Below the pieces are notes generated by a model that did no database searches, was not told the origin of the DNA, and saw only the letters and a list, made by a program, of their open reading frames with translations. Source: JALSHZ01 sp964614535 (lineage in GTDB: Bacteria; Pseudomonadota; Gammaproteobacteria; UWMA-0217). From it: a stretch of DNA of 64,000 bases. This document shows positions 28,258 to 36,700 of the stretch, one piece after another. The position numbers and the translations under genes were made by a program. Position 1 is the stretch's first letter. Every line of letters begins with the position of its first letter. The stretch is taken from positions 62,001 through 126,000 of the forward strand of contig CAZTOZ010000016.1 of assembly GCA_964614535.1 (NCBI GenBank), given 5' to 3'.

Positions 28258-28876
28258 CGCTGATCAGATCGGCCACGGGGCGGAAACTGCGGCGGTGATG
28301 GGGCGTGACGCCGAGGCGCCGCAACGACTCGCGGTGCGCCCGGGTGGGGTAGCCCTTGTGTTGTTCGAAGCCATAGCCCGGATAACGCTCGGCCAGCGCC
28401 ACCATCTCCCGGTCACGGGTGACCTTGGCGATGATCGACGCCGCACCGATGGCCGCCACCCTGCTGTCGCCCTTGACGATGCAGCTGGCCTCCATCTCCA
28501 CGTCGGGGCAGCGATTGCCATCGACCAGCACCCGGTGGGGCCGCAGACCCAGCCCGTCCACGGCCCGGCGCATCGACAGCAGCGTGGCATGGAGAATGTT
28601 GAGCCGGTCGATCTCCGCCACCTCGGCCCGCCCCACGGACCAGCACAGCGCACGCTCCCGGATCTGATCGTAGAGCGCTTCCCGGCGACGTTCGGACAGC
28701 CCCTTGGAGTCACCGAGACCGTCGATCGGCGCATGCCGGTCGAGAATGACCGCGGCCGAGATCACCGGCCCCGCCAGCGGCCCCCGGCCCACCTCGTCCA
28801 CACCGGCCAGCAGCAGCCCGGCAGCTTCGTCTGACGCGATCTGGCGTAGGATCTCTTCTTGCTCTGTGCTGGCCAT
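28250..28876 (-). CDS. rnhB: Ribonuclease HII
   Basis: 208 residues. The catalytic Asp-Glu pair is in GVDEVGRGPLAGPV, with GASIIAKVTRD further on. RNase HII cuts RNA at misincorporated ribonucleotides and RNA-DNA hybrids. It is upstream of and overlaps dnaE, the same order as in many Gammaproteobacteria (lpxB-rnhB-dnaE), but here lpxB has moved to another cluster about 3.4 kb away on the other strand. Confidence 0.95.
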   Translation of the reverse strand: MASTEQEEILRQIASDEAAGLLLAGVDEVGRGPLAGPVISAAVILDRHAPIDGLGDSKGLSERRREALYDQIRERALCWSVGRAEVAEIDRLNILHATLLSMRRAVDGLGLRPHRVLVDGNRCPDVEMEASCIVKGDSRVAAIGAASIIAKVTRDREMVALAERYPGYGFEQHKGYPTRAHRESLRRLGVTPHHRRSFRPVADLISDD

Positions 28877-29112
28877 GCGGACTCGGAAGGCGTGGGACGG
28901 GGCACCGGTCGACGGCGCAAACCACGATCCGGCGGTGAACCATTATAGAGCTTTCGACTCAAAGCAGAAGCACGGCCGATGGGAAGCCGCGGCAACCGCC
29001 ACCCCGCCCCGGTGACGCCCGAAGCGGGACAGAGCGCGGCGGCGCGATTTCGGCAACATCGGCACATTATGTTATTCTGCGCACACTTTTTGAGTCAGCC
29101 CTGGAGCCATCC

Positions 29113-29457
29113 ATGAGCACCGAACCCACCGCTTCCGGCCTCCGCATCGAAACCCTCGACGAAGGCAGCGGTGAGGCGGCGAGCGCCGGCCAGCGCGTCA
29201 CCGTCCACTATACCGGGTGGCTGGAGGACGGCACCAAATTCGACTCCAGTCTCGACCGCGACGCGCCATTCCAGTTCAATCTCGGCGCCGGTCAGGTGAT
29301 CCGCGGCTGGGACGAGGGCGTGGCCGGCATGAAGCCGGGCGGCAAACGCAAACTGACGATTCCACCGGAACTGGGCTATGGCGCCCACGGCGCCGGTGGC
29401 GTGATCCCACCCAATGCCACGCTGATTTTCGAAGTGGAACTCCTGTCCATCGACTGA
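29113..29457 (+). CDS. FKBP-type peptidyl-prolyl isomerase
   Basis: 114 residues, a single FKBP domain with VTVHYTGWLEDGTKFDSS, GVAGMKPGGKRKL and YGAHGAGGVIPPNATLIFEVEL. There is no signal peptide, so it is cytoplasmic, of the short FkbP/FKBP12-like type. GGAG precedes the ATG. It starts a plus-strand run with the methyltransferase and lipid A genes, but functional linkage is not obvious. Confidence 0.92.
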   Translation: MSTEPTASGLRIETLDEGSGEAASAGQRVTVHYTGWLEDGTKFDSSLDRDAPFQFNLGAGQVIRGWDEGVAGMKPGGKRKLTIPPELGYGAHGAGGVIPPNATLIFEVELLSID

Positions 29458-29501
29458 CAGCAAGCGCAGACTATCGACAAGATCCAGCGGGGGAACAGTC
29501 T

Positions 29502-30164
29502 TTGAATCTCGAAGCCGTACAAAAAACCTACAAACGCTATGCGCCACAGTACGATCTGCTGTTTGGCGCCATCTTCCATCCGGGCCGCAAGGCGGTCATC
29601 GAGGATCTGGAATGCCAGCCTGGCGAGGCGGTTCTCGAGGTGGGCGTCGGCACCGGACTGTCGCTGCCGCTCTACGACCCATCGGTCAAGGTCACCGGCA
29701 TCGACATCTCCGAGCACATGCTGGAGATCGCCCGCAAACGCAAGGCACGGCAAAAACTCGACAATGTCGAACTCCATGTGATGAACGCCCAGGAGATGGC
29801 ATTCCCCGACGACAGTTTCGACAAGGTGGTGGCCATGTACGTGGCCTCGGTCGTGCCCGATCCGGTGGCGCTGGTGGAGGAGATGCGCCGCGTCTGCAAA
29901 CCGGGCGGTCAGCTGATCTTCGTCAACCACTTCAACAGCAGCAATCCGGTCATCAGCCGCATCGAGAAATGGCTGGAGCCTCTGGCCAACACACTCGGTT
30001 TCCATCCCGGCTTCAGCATGGACGAGTTTCTCAGCCGCACCGGCCTGAGGCCCCAGCAGACCATCCCGGTCAACCTGTTCGGCTACTGGCAGCTGCTGCG
30101 CGCCATCAACGACAAGCCAGCCGATACCGAAACGGTGTTGCGCGAGGAGATCGCCGTCGCCTGA
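29502..30164 (+). CDS. PmtA-like phospholipid N-methyltransferase
   Basis: 220 residues from a TTG at 29502 with GGGGGA eight bases upstream. No ATG in frame gives the full domain. The SAM-binding motif is VLEVGVGTGLSLPLY, preceded by RYAPQYDLLFG, and both are very like the Rhodobacter-type PmtA that methylates phosphatidylethanolamine to phosphatidylcholine. It could instead be a related ubiquinone-type methyltransferase. Its position beside lipid A genes supports a membrane-lipid role. Confidence 0.65.
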   Translation: MNLEAVQKTYKRYAPQYDLLFGAIFHPGRKAVIEDLECQPGEAVLEVGVGTGLSLPLYDPSVKVTGIDISEHMLEIARKRKARQKLDNVELHVMNAQEMAFPDDSFDKVVAMYVASVVPDPVALVEEMRRVCKPGGQLIFVNHFNSSNPVISRIEKWLEPLANTLGFHPGFSMDEFLSRTGLRPQQTIPVNLFGYWQLLRAINDKPADTETVLREEIAVA

Positions 30165-30191
30165 CGGCCCGCCCCGACAACGGACGTTGAC

Positions 30192-31136
30192 ATGACCATT
30201 CGCTGTGCCGTGATCGGCGTAGGCTATCTCGGCAAATTCCACGCACAGAAATATGCCGCCCTGGACGGCGCCGAGCTGGTGGCCGTCGTCGATCCCAATA
30301 CCGAAGCCACGGCGGCGCTGGCGGCCGAACTGGGCTGCCGCCACCACCGCTCCCACCAGGAGATTCTCGACCAGGTCGACGCCGTGAGCATCGTCGCGCC
30401 GACGACGCTGCACCATGCCATCGCCAGCGACTGCCTGTCACGCGGCATCCATGTCCTGCTGGAGAAACCGATCACCACCACCGTCGCCGAAGCCGACGAG
30501 CTGATCGCACTGGCGCGGGCCCACGGCGCGGTGTTGCAAGTCGGCCATCTGGAACGCTTCAACCCCGCCATCATGGCACTGGGCGAGCGGCTCGGCGACC
30601 AGGTCCGTTTCATCGAGTCACACCGGCTGGCGCCATTCAAACCGCGCGCCACCGACGTCAGCGTCATGCTCGACCTGATGATCCACGACATCGACATCAT
30701 TCTCCATCTGGTCAAATCGGAGATCACCGAGATCCGCGCCAGTGGCGCCGCGGTTCTCTCCGATTCGGTGGACATCGCCAATGCCCGTCTGGCGTTCGCC
30801 AACGGCTGCATCGCCAATGTGACCGCCAGCCGCATCAGTCAGAAGTCGGAGCGCAAGATGCGGCTGTTCCAGCACAACCAGTATCTGAACGTCGATTTTC
30901 AGCAGAAGCGGCTCGACGTCTACAGCCGCGGCGACGGTGAGATGTACCCGGGTGTGCCGGAGATCGTCCACGAATTCGAACAGGGGGGCGAAGCGGATGC
31001 ACTGATGCTGGAGATCGAGGACTTCCTCGGCGCGATCACCGGCGGGCGCGCGCCCGTGGTGACGGGGGAAGACGGACGGCGGGCGCTGGAGATGGCGATT
31101 CGCATCGGCGGACTGCTCAAGGAGCAGCAGCTGTAG
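30192..31136 (+). CDS. gnnA: Gfo/Idh/MocA oxidoreductase, GnnA-like (UDP-GlcNAc 3-dehydrogenase)
   Basis: 314 residues. The N-terminal Rossmann motif AVIGVGYLGKFHA, the EKP motif in LLEKPITT and the catalytic H-region in DLMIHDIDIILHL fit the family. The gene is followed by a DegT aminotransferase and lpxB. In Acidithiobacillus ferrooxidans, gnnA and gnnB lie between lpxA and lpxB and make UDP-GlcNAc3N, which gives lipid A with amide-linked acyl chains at position 3. The same gene order beside lpxB makes GnnA the best reading, but other Gfo/Idh sugar dehydrogenases look similar. Confidence 0.75.
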   Translation: MTIRCAVIGVGYLGKFHAQKYAALDGAELVAVVDPNTEATAALAAELGCRHHRSHQEILDQVDAVSIVAPTTLHHAIASDCLSRGIHVLLEKPITTTVAEADELIALARAHGAVLQVGHLERFNPAIMALGERLGDQVRFIESHRLAPFKPRATDVSVMLDLMIHDIDIILHLVKSEITEIRASGAAVLSDSVDIANARLAFANGCIANVTASRISQKSERKMRLFQHNQYLNVDFQQKRLDVYSRGDGEMYPGVPEIVHEFEQGGEADALMLEIEDFLGAITGGRAPVVTGEDGRRALEMAIRIGGLLKEQQL

Positions 31137-31182
31137 CAACCGGTCGAGGACCGATACTTTTGGACACTCAGGAACAGACGAC

Positions 31183-32280
31183 ATGATCCCAATGGTCGAT
31201 CTCAAGCTGCAATACCAGCAGCTCAAGCCCCAAATCGATGCCGCCATCGCCGAGGTGCTGGAGAGCACCGCCTTCGTTCTCGGCCCCAACGTCCGCGCCT
31301 TCGAGGCGGAGGCCGCGGACTATCTGGGCGTGAAATACACCGTCGGCTGCGCCTCCGGCACCGATGCGCTGCACCTGGCGCTGCTGGCGGCCGGCGTCGG
31401 GCCGGGTGACGAGGTGATCACCTCCGCCTTCACCTTCATCGCCACCGCCGAGGCCATCGCCTACGTGGGCGCTACGCCGGTCTTCGTCGATATCGACGAA
31501 AAAACGATGAACCTCGATCTCGACGCGGTGGAAAGCGCCATCACCCGGCGGACCAAGGCAGTGCTGCCGGTCCATCTCTTTGGCCAACCGGTGGACATGG
31601 CGGCACTGACGATGCTGGCCGAGCGGCATGGGCTGACGATCGTCGAAGATTGCGCCCAGTCCTTCGGTGCCGACATCGCCGGACGGCAGACCGGCAGCTT
31701 CGGCCTGGCCGGCTGTTTCAGCTTCTTCCCCAGCAAGAATCTCGGCGGCTACGGCGATGGCGGGCTGGTCTCCACCAACTCGGCGGCAATCCACGAACAT
31801 CTGCTGTCACTGCGAAATCACGGCAGCTCGAAGCGTTACCACCACCAGGAGATCGGCTACAACAGCCGTCTCGACGAGATCCAGGCGGCGATTCTGCGCG
31901 TCAAGCTGCAACAGATCGACCGCTTCAACCGCGAGCGCCGACGCGTAGCGCACCGCTACGACGAGCTGCTGGCCGACACCGGCATCACCACCCCTTTCGA
32001 GGACGGGATCGGCACCCATGTATTTCACCAGTACACACTACGCTCACCGCACCGCGATGCCATCATGGCGACGCTCCAGTCCCGGGAGATCGCCTGCGCC
32101 ATCTACTATCCAGTGCCGCTGCACCGGCAGGCAGTCTTCGCCGGAATCTGTGCCGACGTGTCGCTGCCGGTGACCGAGGCGGTGGCCGCCGACTGCTTTT
32201 CGCTGCCGATCTTCCCGGAGATGACCGACGAACAGATCGTCACCGTCACCGACACCATCCGCGAGGCGCTGACACGGTGA
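31183..32280 (+). CDS. gnnB: DegT/DnrJ/EryC1 aminotransferase, GnnB-like
   Basis: 365 residues. The PLP lysine is in FFPSKNLGGYGDGG, with the substrate-binding pattern of sugar aminotransferases (GCASGTDALHLAL, VEDCAQSFGA). As GnnB it would aminate the 3-keto sugar made by GnnA, giving UDP-2-acetamido-3-amino-2,3-dideoxyglucose. Its stop overlaps the lpxB GTG start, so it is coupled to lipid A synthesis. WecE/WbpE-type enzymes are alternatives on sequence alone. Confidence 0.78.
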   Translation: MIPMVDLKLQYQQLKPQIDAAIAEVLESTAFVLGPNVRAFEAEAADYLGVKYTVGCASGTDALHLALLAAGVGPGDEVITSAFTFIATAEAIAYVGATPVFVDIDEKTMNLDLDAVESAITRRTKAVLPVHLFGQPVDMAALTMLAERHGLTIVEDCAQSFGADIAGRQTGSFGLAGCFSFFPSKNLGGYGDGGLVSTNSAAIHEHLLSLRNHGSSKRYHHQEIGYNSRLDEIQAAILRVKLQQIDRFNRERRRVAHRYDELLADTGITTPFEDGIGTHVFHQYTLRSPHRDAIMATLQSREIACAIYYPVPLHRQAVFAGICADVSLPVTEAVAADCFSLPIFPEMTDEQIVTVTDTIREALTR

Positions 32281-33422
32281 ACAGGCGGCTGCTCATCGTC
32301 GCCGGCGAAGCCTCCGGCGACATGCACGCCGCCCATATCGTCACAGCACTGAAGTCACTACGACCATCGATCGAGGTCGACGCCATGGGGGGCGAGGCCC
32401 TGCGGGCCCACGGCGCCAACATCCTCGTCGACAACCGTGATCTGGCCGTCGTCGGGCTGGTGGAGGTGATCGGCCACTACCCAGCGATCCGCCGCGCGCT
32501 GCAGACACTGAAGAACCATCTGCAAAACGATCCGCCCGATCTGCTGGTGCTGGTGGACTATGTCGAGTTCAACCTGCGCCTGGCGCGTCATGCCAAGGCA
32601 CTGGGCATCCCGGTGTTGTTCTACATCAGCCCGCAGGTGTGGGCCTGGCGCCAGAACCGGGTGAAGAAGATCGGCAAGGTCATCGACAGGATGGCGGTGA
32701 TCTTTCCGTTCGAGACACGCTTCTACGAACGGCACGGCATCCCGGTGCGCTACGTCGGCAATCCGCTGGTGGGGAAGGTACGGGCGACGGCACCAGCCGA
32801 CGATGTCGCCAACACCCTCGGCATCGACCGCCGACACCCGGTCGTCGGGCTGCTCCCCGGCAGCCGCCGCAGCGAGATCGCGCGGATGCTGCCGCTGTTC
32901 GCCGATGCTGCCGCGGCGATCCGCGAGGCCCTGCCCGAGGTGCAGTTCGTGCTGCCGGTGGCACCGGGCATCGACCACGACGACATCGCCGCACGGCTGC
33001 CCTCCCGGCTCGACGTCCGCGTCAGCGACCGCTTTGGCGCCTATGACCTGATGCAGCTCTGCGATGCCATCGTCACCGCTTCCGGCACGGCGACGCTGGA
33101 GACCGCGCTGATGGGGGTGCCGATGGTCATCGCCTACCGCGTCTCACCGCTGAGCTACGCCCTCCTCCGCCGCCTGATCCAGATCCCCGACATCGGCCTG
33201 GTCAATATCGTCGCGGAACGACGCATCGTTCCCGAGTTCGTCCAGGGCGATGCCACGGCATCGAACATCGCCGCCGGAATTCTGCGCCTGCTGCGGGACG
33301 AGCAGGCCCGCGCCCGGATGATCGCCGACTTCGAGACCGTGCGGGAGAAACTGGGCGACCTCGACGGTTCGCGGGAAATGGCCCGTCTGATCGACGAGAT
33401 GCTGCCGGCCGACGACGCCTGA
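32277..33422 (+). CDS. lpxB: Lipid A disaccharide synthase
   Basis: 381 residues from a GTG at 32277 overlapping the gnnB stop (GTGA). It has VAGEASGDMHAA at the N-terminus, VLVDYVEFNLRLA, ISPQVWAWRQ and LLPGSRRSEI, all LpxB hallmarks. It joins UDP-2,3-diacylglucosamine with lipid X. Placement after gnnA-gnnB is informative: the LpxB acceptor and donor may be GlcN3N derivatives. lpxA and lpxD are not in the window. Confidence 0.95.
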   Translation: MNRRLLIVAGEASGDMHAAHIVTALKSLRPSIEVDAMGGEALRAHGANILVDNRDLAVVGLVEVIGHYPAIRRALQTLKNHLQNDPPDLLVLVDYVEFNLRLARHAKALGIPVLFYISPQVWAWRQNRVKKIGKVIDRMAVIFPFETRFYERHGIPVRYVGNPLVGKVRATAPADDVANTLGIDRRHPVVGLLPGSRRSEIARMLPLFADAAAAIREALPEVQFVLPVAPGIDHDDIAARLPSRLDVRVSDRFGAYDLMQLCDAIVTASGTATLETALMGVPMVIAYRVSPLSYALLRRLIQIPDIGLVNIVAERRIVPEFVQGDATASNIAAGILRLLRDEQARARMIADFETVREKLGDLDGSREMARLIDEMLPADDA

Positions 33423-33796
33423 CGACACACTTTGTCACCAACCGGCGCGCCTGCCGACCACCAATGCGGTAGACAGCTGTGACGTAGTTCAACTACTCTA
33501 TGCGAACAACAATATAGCATTCGAACAACCCGGTTTTTCCTTTGGAATCAGGACAATCCGGGCCGCCAACTCAGGGATGACGCAGCCTGCGCGGGATGAC
33601 CGGCAGCTGACGAACAGCGCATTGAAACGGCTCGTGTAGCCACTGCCGTCAGGCCACAGGGACGGGGCGGCCGGCAGCCGGGCCGCGGGCCGTTCCCTCT
33701 GGCTGCGGAAGCCGTGCAAGTTCTTCATGCTCGGGAGCATCGACTGACCGGAGCGCGGGGTCACGCAGCAGCGTCATCGGGTCAGCATCGAAAACA
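33423..33796. other. Intergenic region lpxB / bcsAB
   Basis: No gene is supported. An AT-rich patch at 33475-33545 probably carries the cellulose operon promoter. It contains the small palindrome GTAGT-TCA-ACTAC (about 33484-33496). No convincing -35/-10 pair was found. Confidence 0.3.
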
Positions 33797-36700
33797 ATGA
33801 CATCCTTCAATCGATCATCTCCACCCCGCCGTCACGCCACCGCTTCGGAGGAGCCCGAACACGGCCGGCCGGTCGGCCTGCTGAAGCTGGTGCTGGTGAT
33901 CGCCGCGATCATCACGCTGCTGATCAGTTCGATCCCGCTGACGATCGAGCAACAGACGCTCTTCGTGCTCGCATCGCTCGGCCTGTCGTTGCTGTTGCGC
34001 CCACAGAACGAACTGGCCCGCTATCGCGTCATCGTACTGATTCTCATCTCCTGTATCGCCACCGGCCGCTACATCTTCTGGCGTCTGACCGAGTCGCTGG
34101 GATGGTTCGACCCCAATCTGGAGCTGAGTTTTCTCGACTATCTGTTTTCCGCCGGCCTGCTGCTGGCGGAGATCTATGCCTGGGTCGTGCTCTACCTCGG
34201 CTATTTCCAGACCATCTGGCCACTGCACCGCAACGTCATGGCACTGCCAGAGGACGATGCGCTGTGGCCATCGGTGGATGTCTTCATCCCCACCTACAAC
34301 GAACCGCTGAACGTGGTGGCGCCGACGGTTCTGGCGGCACTGGATATCGACTGGCCCCAGGATCGCATCAACGTCTATCTGCTGGACGACGGCTGCCGCG
34401 AAGCATTCGCCGAGTTCGCCGCCGAGGCCGGTGCCGAGTACATCGCGCGCGAGAGCAGCGAGGGCGCCAAGGCGGGGAACATCAATCACGCCCTGGAACA
34501 GACCGACGGCGAGCTGGTGGCAATCTTCGACAGCGATCACGTGCCGACCCGGAACTTCCTGCTCGACACCGTCGGCTGGTTCCTCCACGACGACGACCTG
34601 GGCCTGCTGCAGACGCCCCACGTCTTCTACACCCCCGATCCGGTGGAGCGCAACCTCCAGGTTTTCCATCAGGTACCCAACGAGGGACAACTCTTCTATG
34701 GCCTGGTTCAGGACGGCAACGACTCGTGGAACGCCGCCTTCTTCTGCGGCTCCTGCGCCATCCTGCGGCGTGAAGCGCTGGAAGAGATCGGCGGCGTCGC
34801 CACCGACACCGTCACCGAGGACGCCCACACCTCGCTACTGATCCAGAAGAAGGGGTGGGGCTCGGCCTACCTCAACAAGCCGCTGGCGGCGGGCCTCGCC
34901 ACCGAGCGGCTGTCGGCCCACATCGGCCAGCGGCGCCGCTGGGCCCGCGGCATGCTGCAGATCTTCCGTAAGGACAATCCGCTGCTGGCCAAGGGGCTGT
35001 CGATGGCACAGCGGCTCTCCTACTTCAACGCGATGCTGCACTTCCTGTTCAGCCTGCCGCGCATCATCTTTCTCACCGCGCCGCTGGCCTATCTCTTCTT
35101 CGAGGCCTATGTCATCCAGGCGTCGGCGGTGCTCATCGCCATCTATGCCCTGCCCCACATCTTCCAGGCCCAGGTGGCCAATTCGGTGATGCAGGGACGC
35201 TATCGCCACAGCTTCTGGGCAGATGTCTACGAGACCATTCTGTCGCCACATCTGGTGGCGCCGACGCTGACGGCCCTGGTGGCGCCAAACAAGGGCTCGT
35301 TCAACGTCACCGACAAGGGTGGCGTCATCGACAAGGACTTCTTCGACTGGAAGTCGGCCAAGTTCATCTTCCTGCTGCTGGTCCTCAATATCGTCGGCCT
35401 CGGCTTCGCCATCGTCAGGCTGTTCTGGTGGAATCCGGACGAGACCGGCACGGTGCTGATCAATCTCGCCTGGACCATCTACAACAGCATCATCCTCGGC
35501 GCCGCCATCAGCGTCGCCTGGGAGAAGCGCCAGCGGCGCGAAGAGCCACGCGTGCATCGCCAGTACGACGCCTTCGTGACGCTGCCGGGGGGCAAGCGCA
35601 TTCGCGCCGAGACCCGCGACCTGGCGCTGTCGTCGATCAGTCTCCACGTGCCGCCGGACCTGCGTCTGCGTCGTGGTGACGAGGTGGTCGTGGAGATCAC
35701 CGATGGCACCAACAGCGCCAGCTTCAGGGGTACCGCGGCCACCATCGTGCCGCGCCACCTCGGGGTCAGGCTGGCACCGCTGCCGGCCTGGGAACAGCAG
35801 GAGCTGATCTACTTCAGCCACGGTCACGAGCACAGCTGGGACAAGTGGTACACCGCCTGCGAGCCGAGCAAGCCACTGGCGTCGTTCATCGAGATCATCC
35901 GCCTCGGCATCATCGGTGCGATCCGCGCCGTGTTCGGCCACTCCGACGACCCGGAGGTCAATGCCCGCCGTCTGCACCGCCTCGGGGGACCGGCGACCGC
36001 CCTGCTGCTGACGCTGGTCGGCCTGCTGGCCGGCCAGTCGGCACCGCAGGCCGGAACGACCACCACCCCGGCGCCAGTACCGCCTGCGACGGCCCCCACC
36101 ACGTTGAGCGGCACGGGCGAGAGCCGGGTTCTGCGCTTCTCCGACCTCGGCGTGGAACGGCCCTTGCGGCTGCGCGGCGGCAATTCCCAGGACGACGTCT
36201 GGTTCCACGTCCGCGCCGATCGCATCGTCAAACAGGGGGAGTTGCGGCTGCTCTACACCATCGCCGCCGATCTGCTGGAGGACTTCACCGCGGTGGCCAT
36301 CACCCTCAACGGCCAGCCGGTGGCGACGGTGCCGATCACACGGGAGAACGTGGACCGTCCGCTGGTCGACGTCTTTCCCATCGATCCACTCAACTTCAGC
36401 GATCTCAACCAGTTGGCGTTCCGGCTGGTTCCGAAGGAGGAGGAGAACTGCGAGAAACTCGATCCGCTCGCCATCAGCGTCGAGATCCAGCCCGAGAGCG
36501 AGCTCGTCCTGCGGCTGAATCCGCTGGACCTGATCAACGACCTGGCGCTCTTCCCGGTACCATTCCACGACTTTCGCGACGACAGCCGGCTGGTGCTGCC
36601 GTTTCTGTTCGGCGAGCGGCTGGGGCAGTCACTGCCGGCGCTGAAGGCCGGCGCCATTCTGGCCTCATGGTTCGGCGCCAAGGCGGACTATCTTGGGGCG

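Noticed and set aside
24865..28263. 1132-codon plus-strand open frame antisense to dnaE
   Set aside because: Composition is what the dnaE complement gives; no domain, no ribosome-binding site. Long antisense frames are common in GC-rich genes.
33498..33764. 88-codon minus-strand frame before bcsAB
   Set aside because: No ribosome-binding site, no family, atypical composition; treated as intergenic.
34835..36568. 577-codon minus-strand frame inside bcsAB
   Set aside because: Antisense to conserved BcsA/BcsB motifs, with no recognisable protein.
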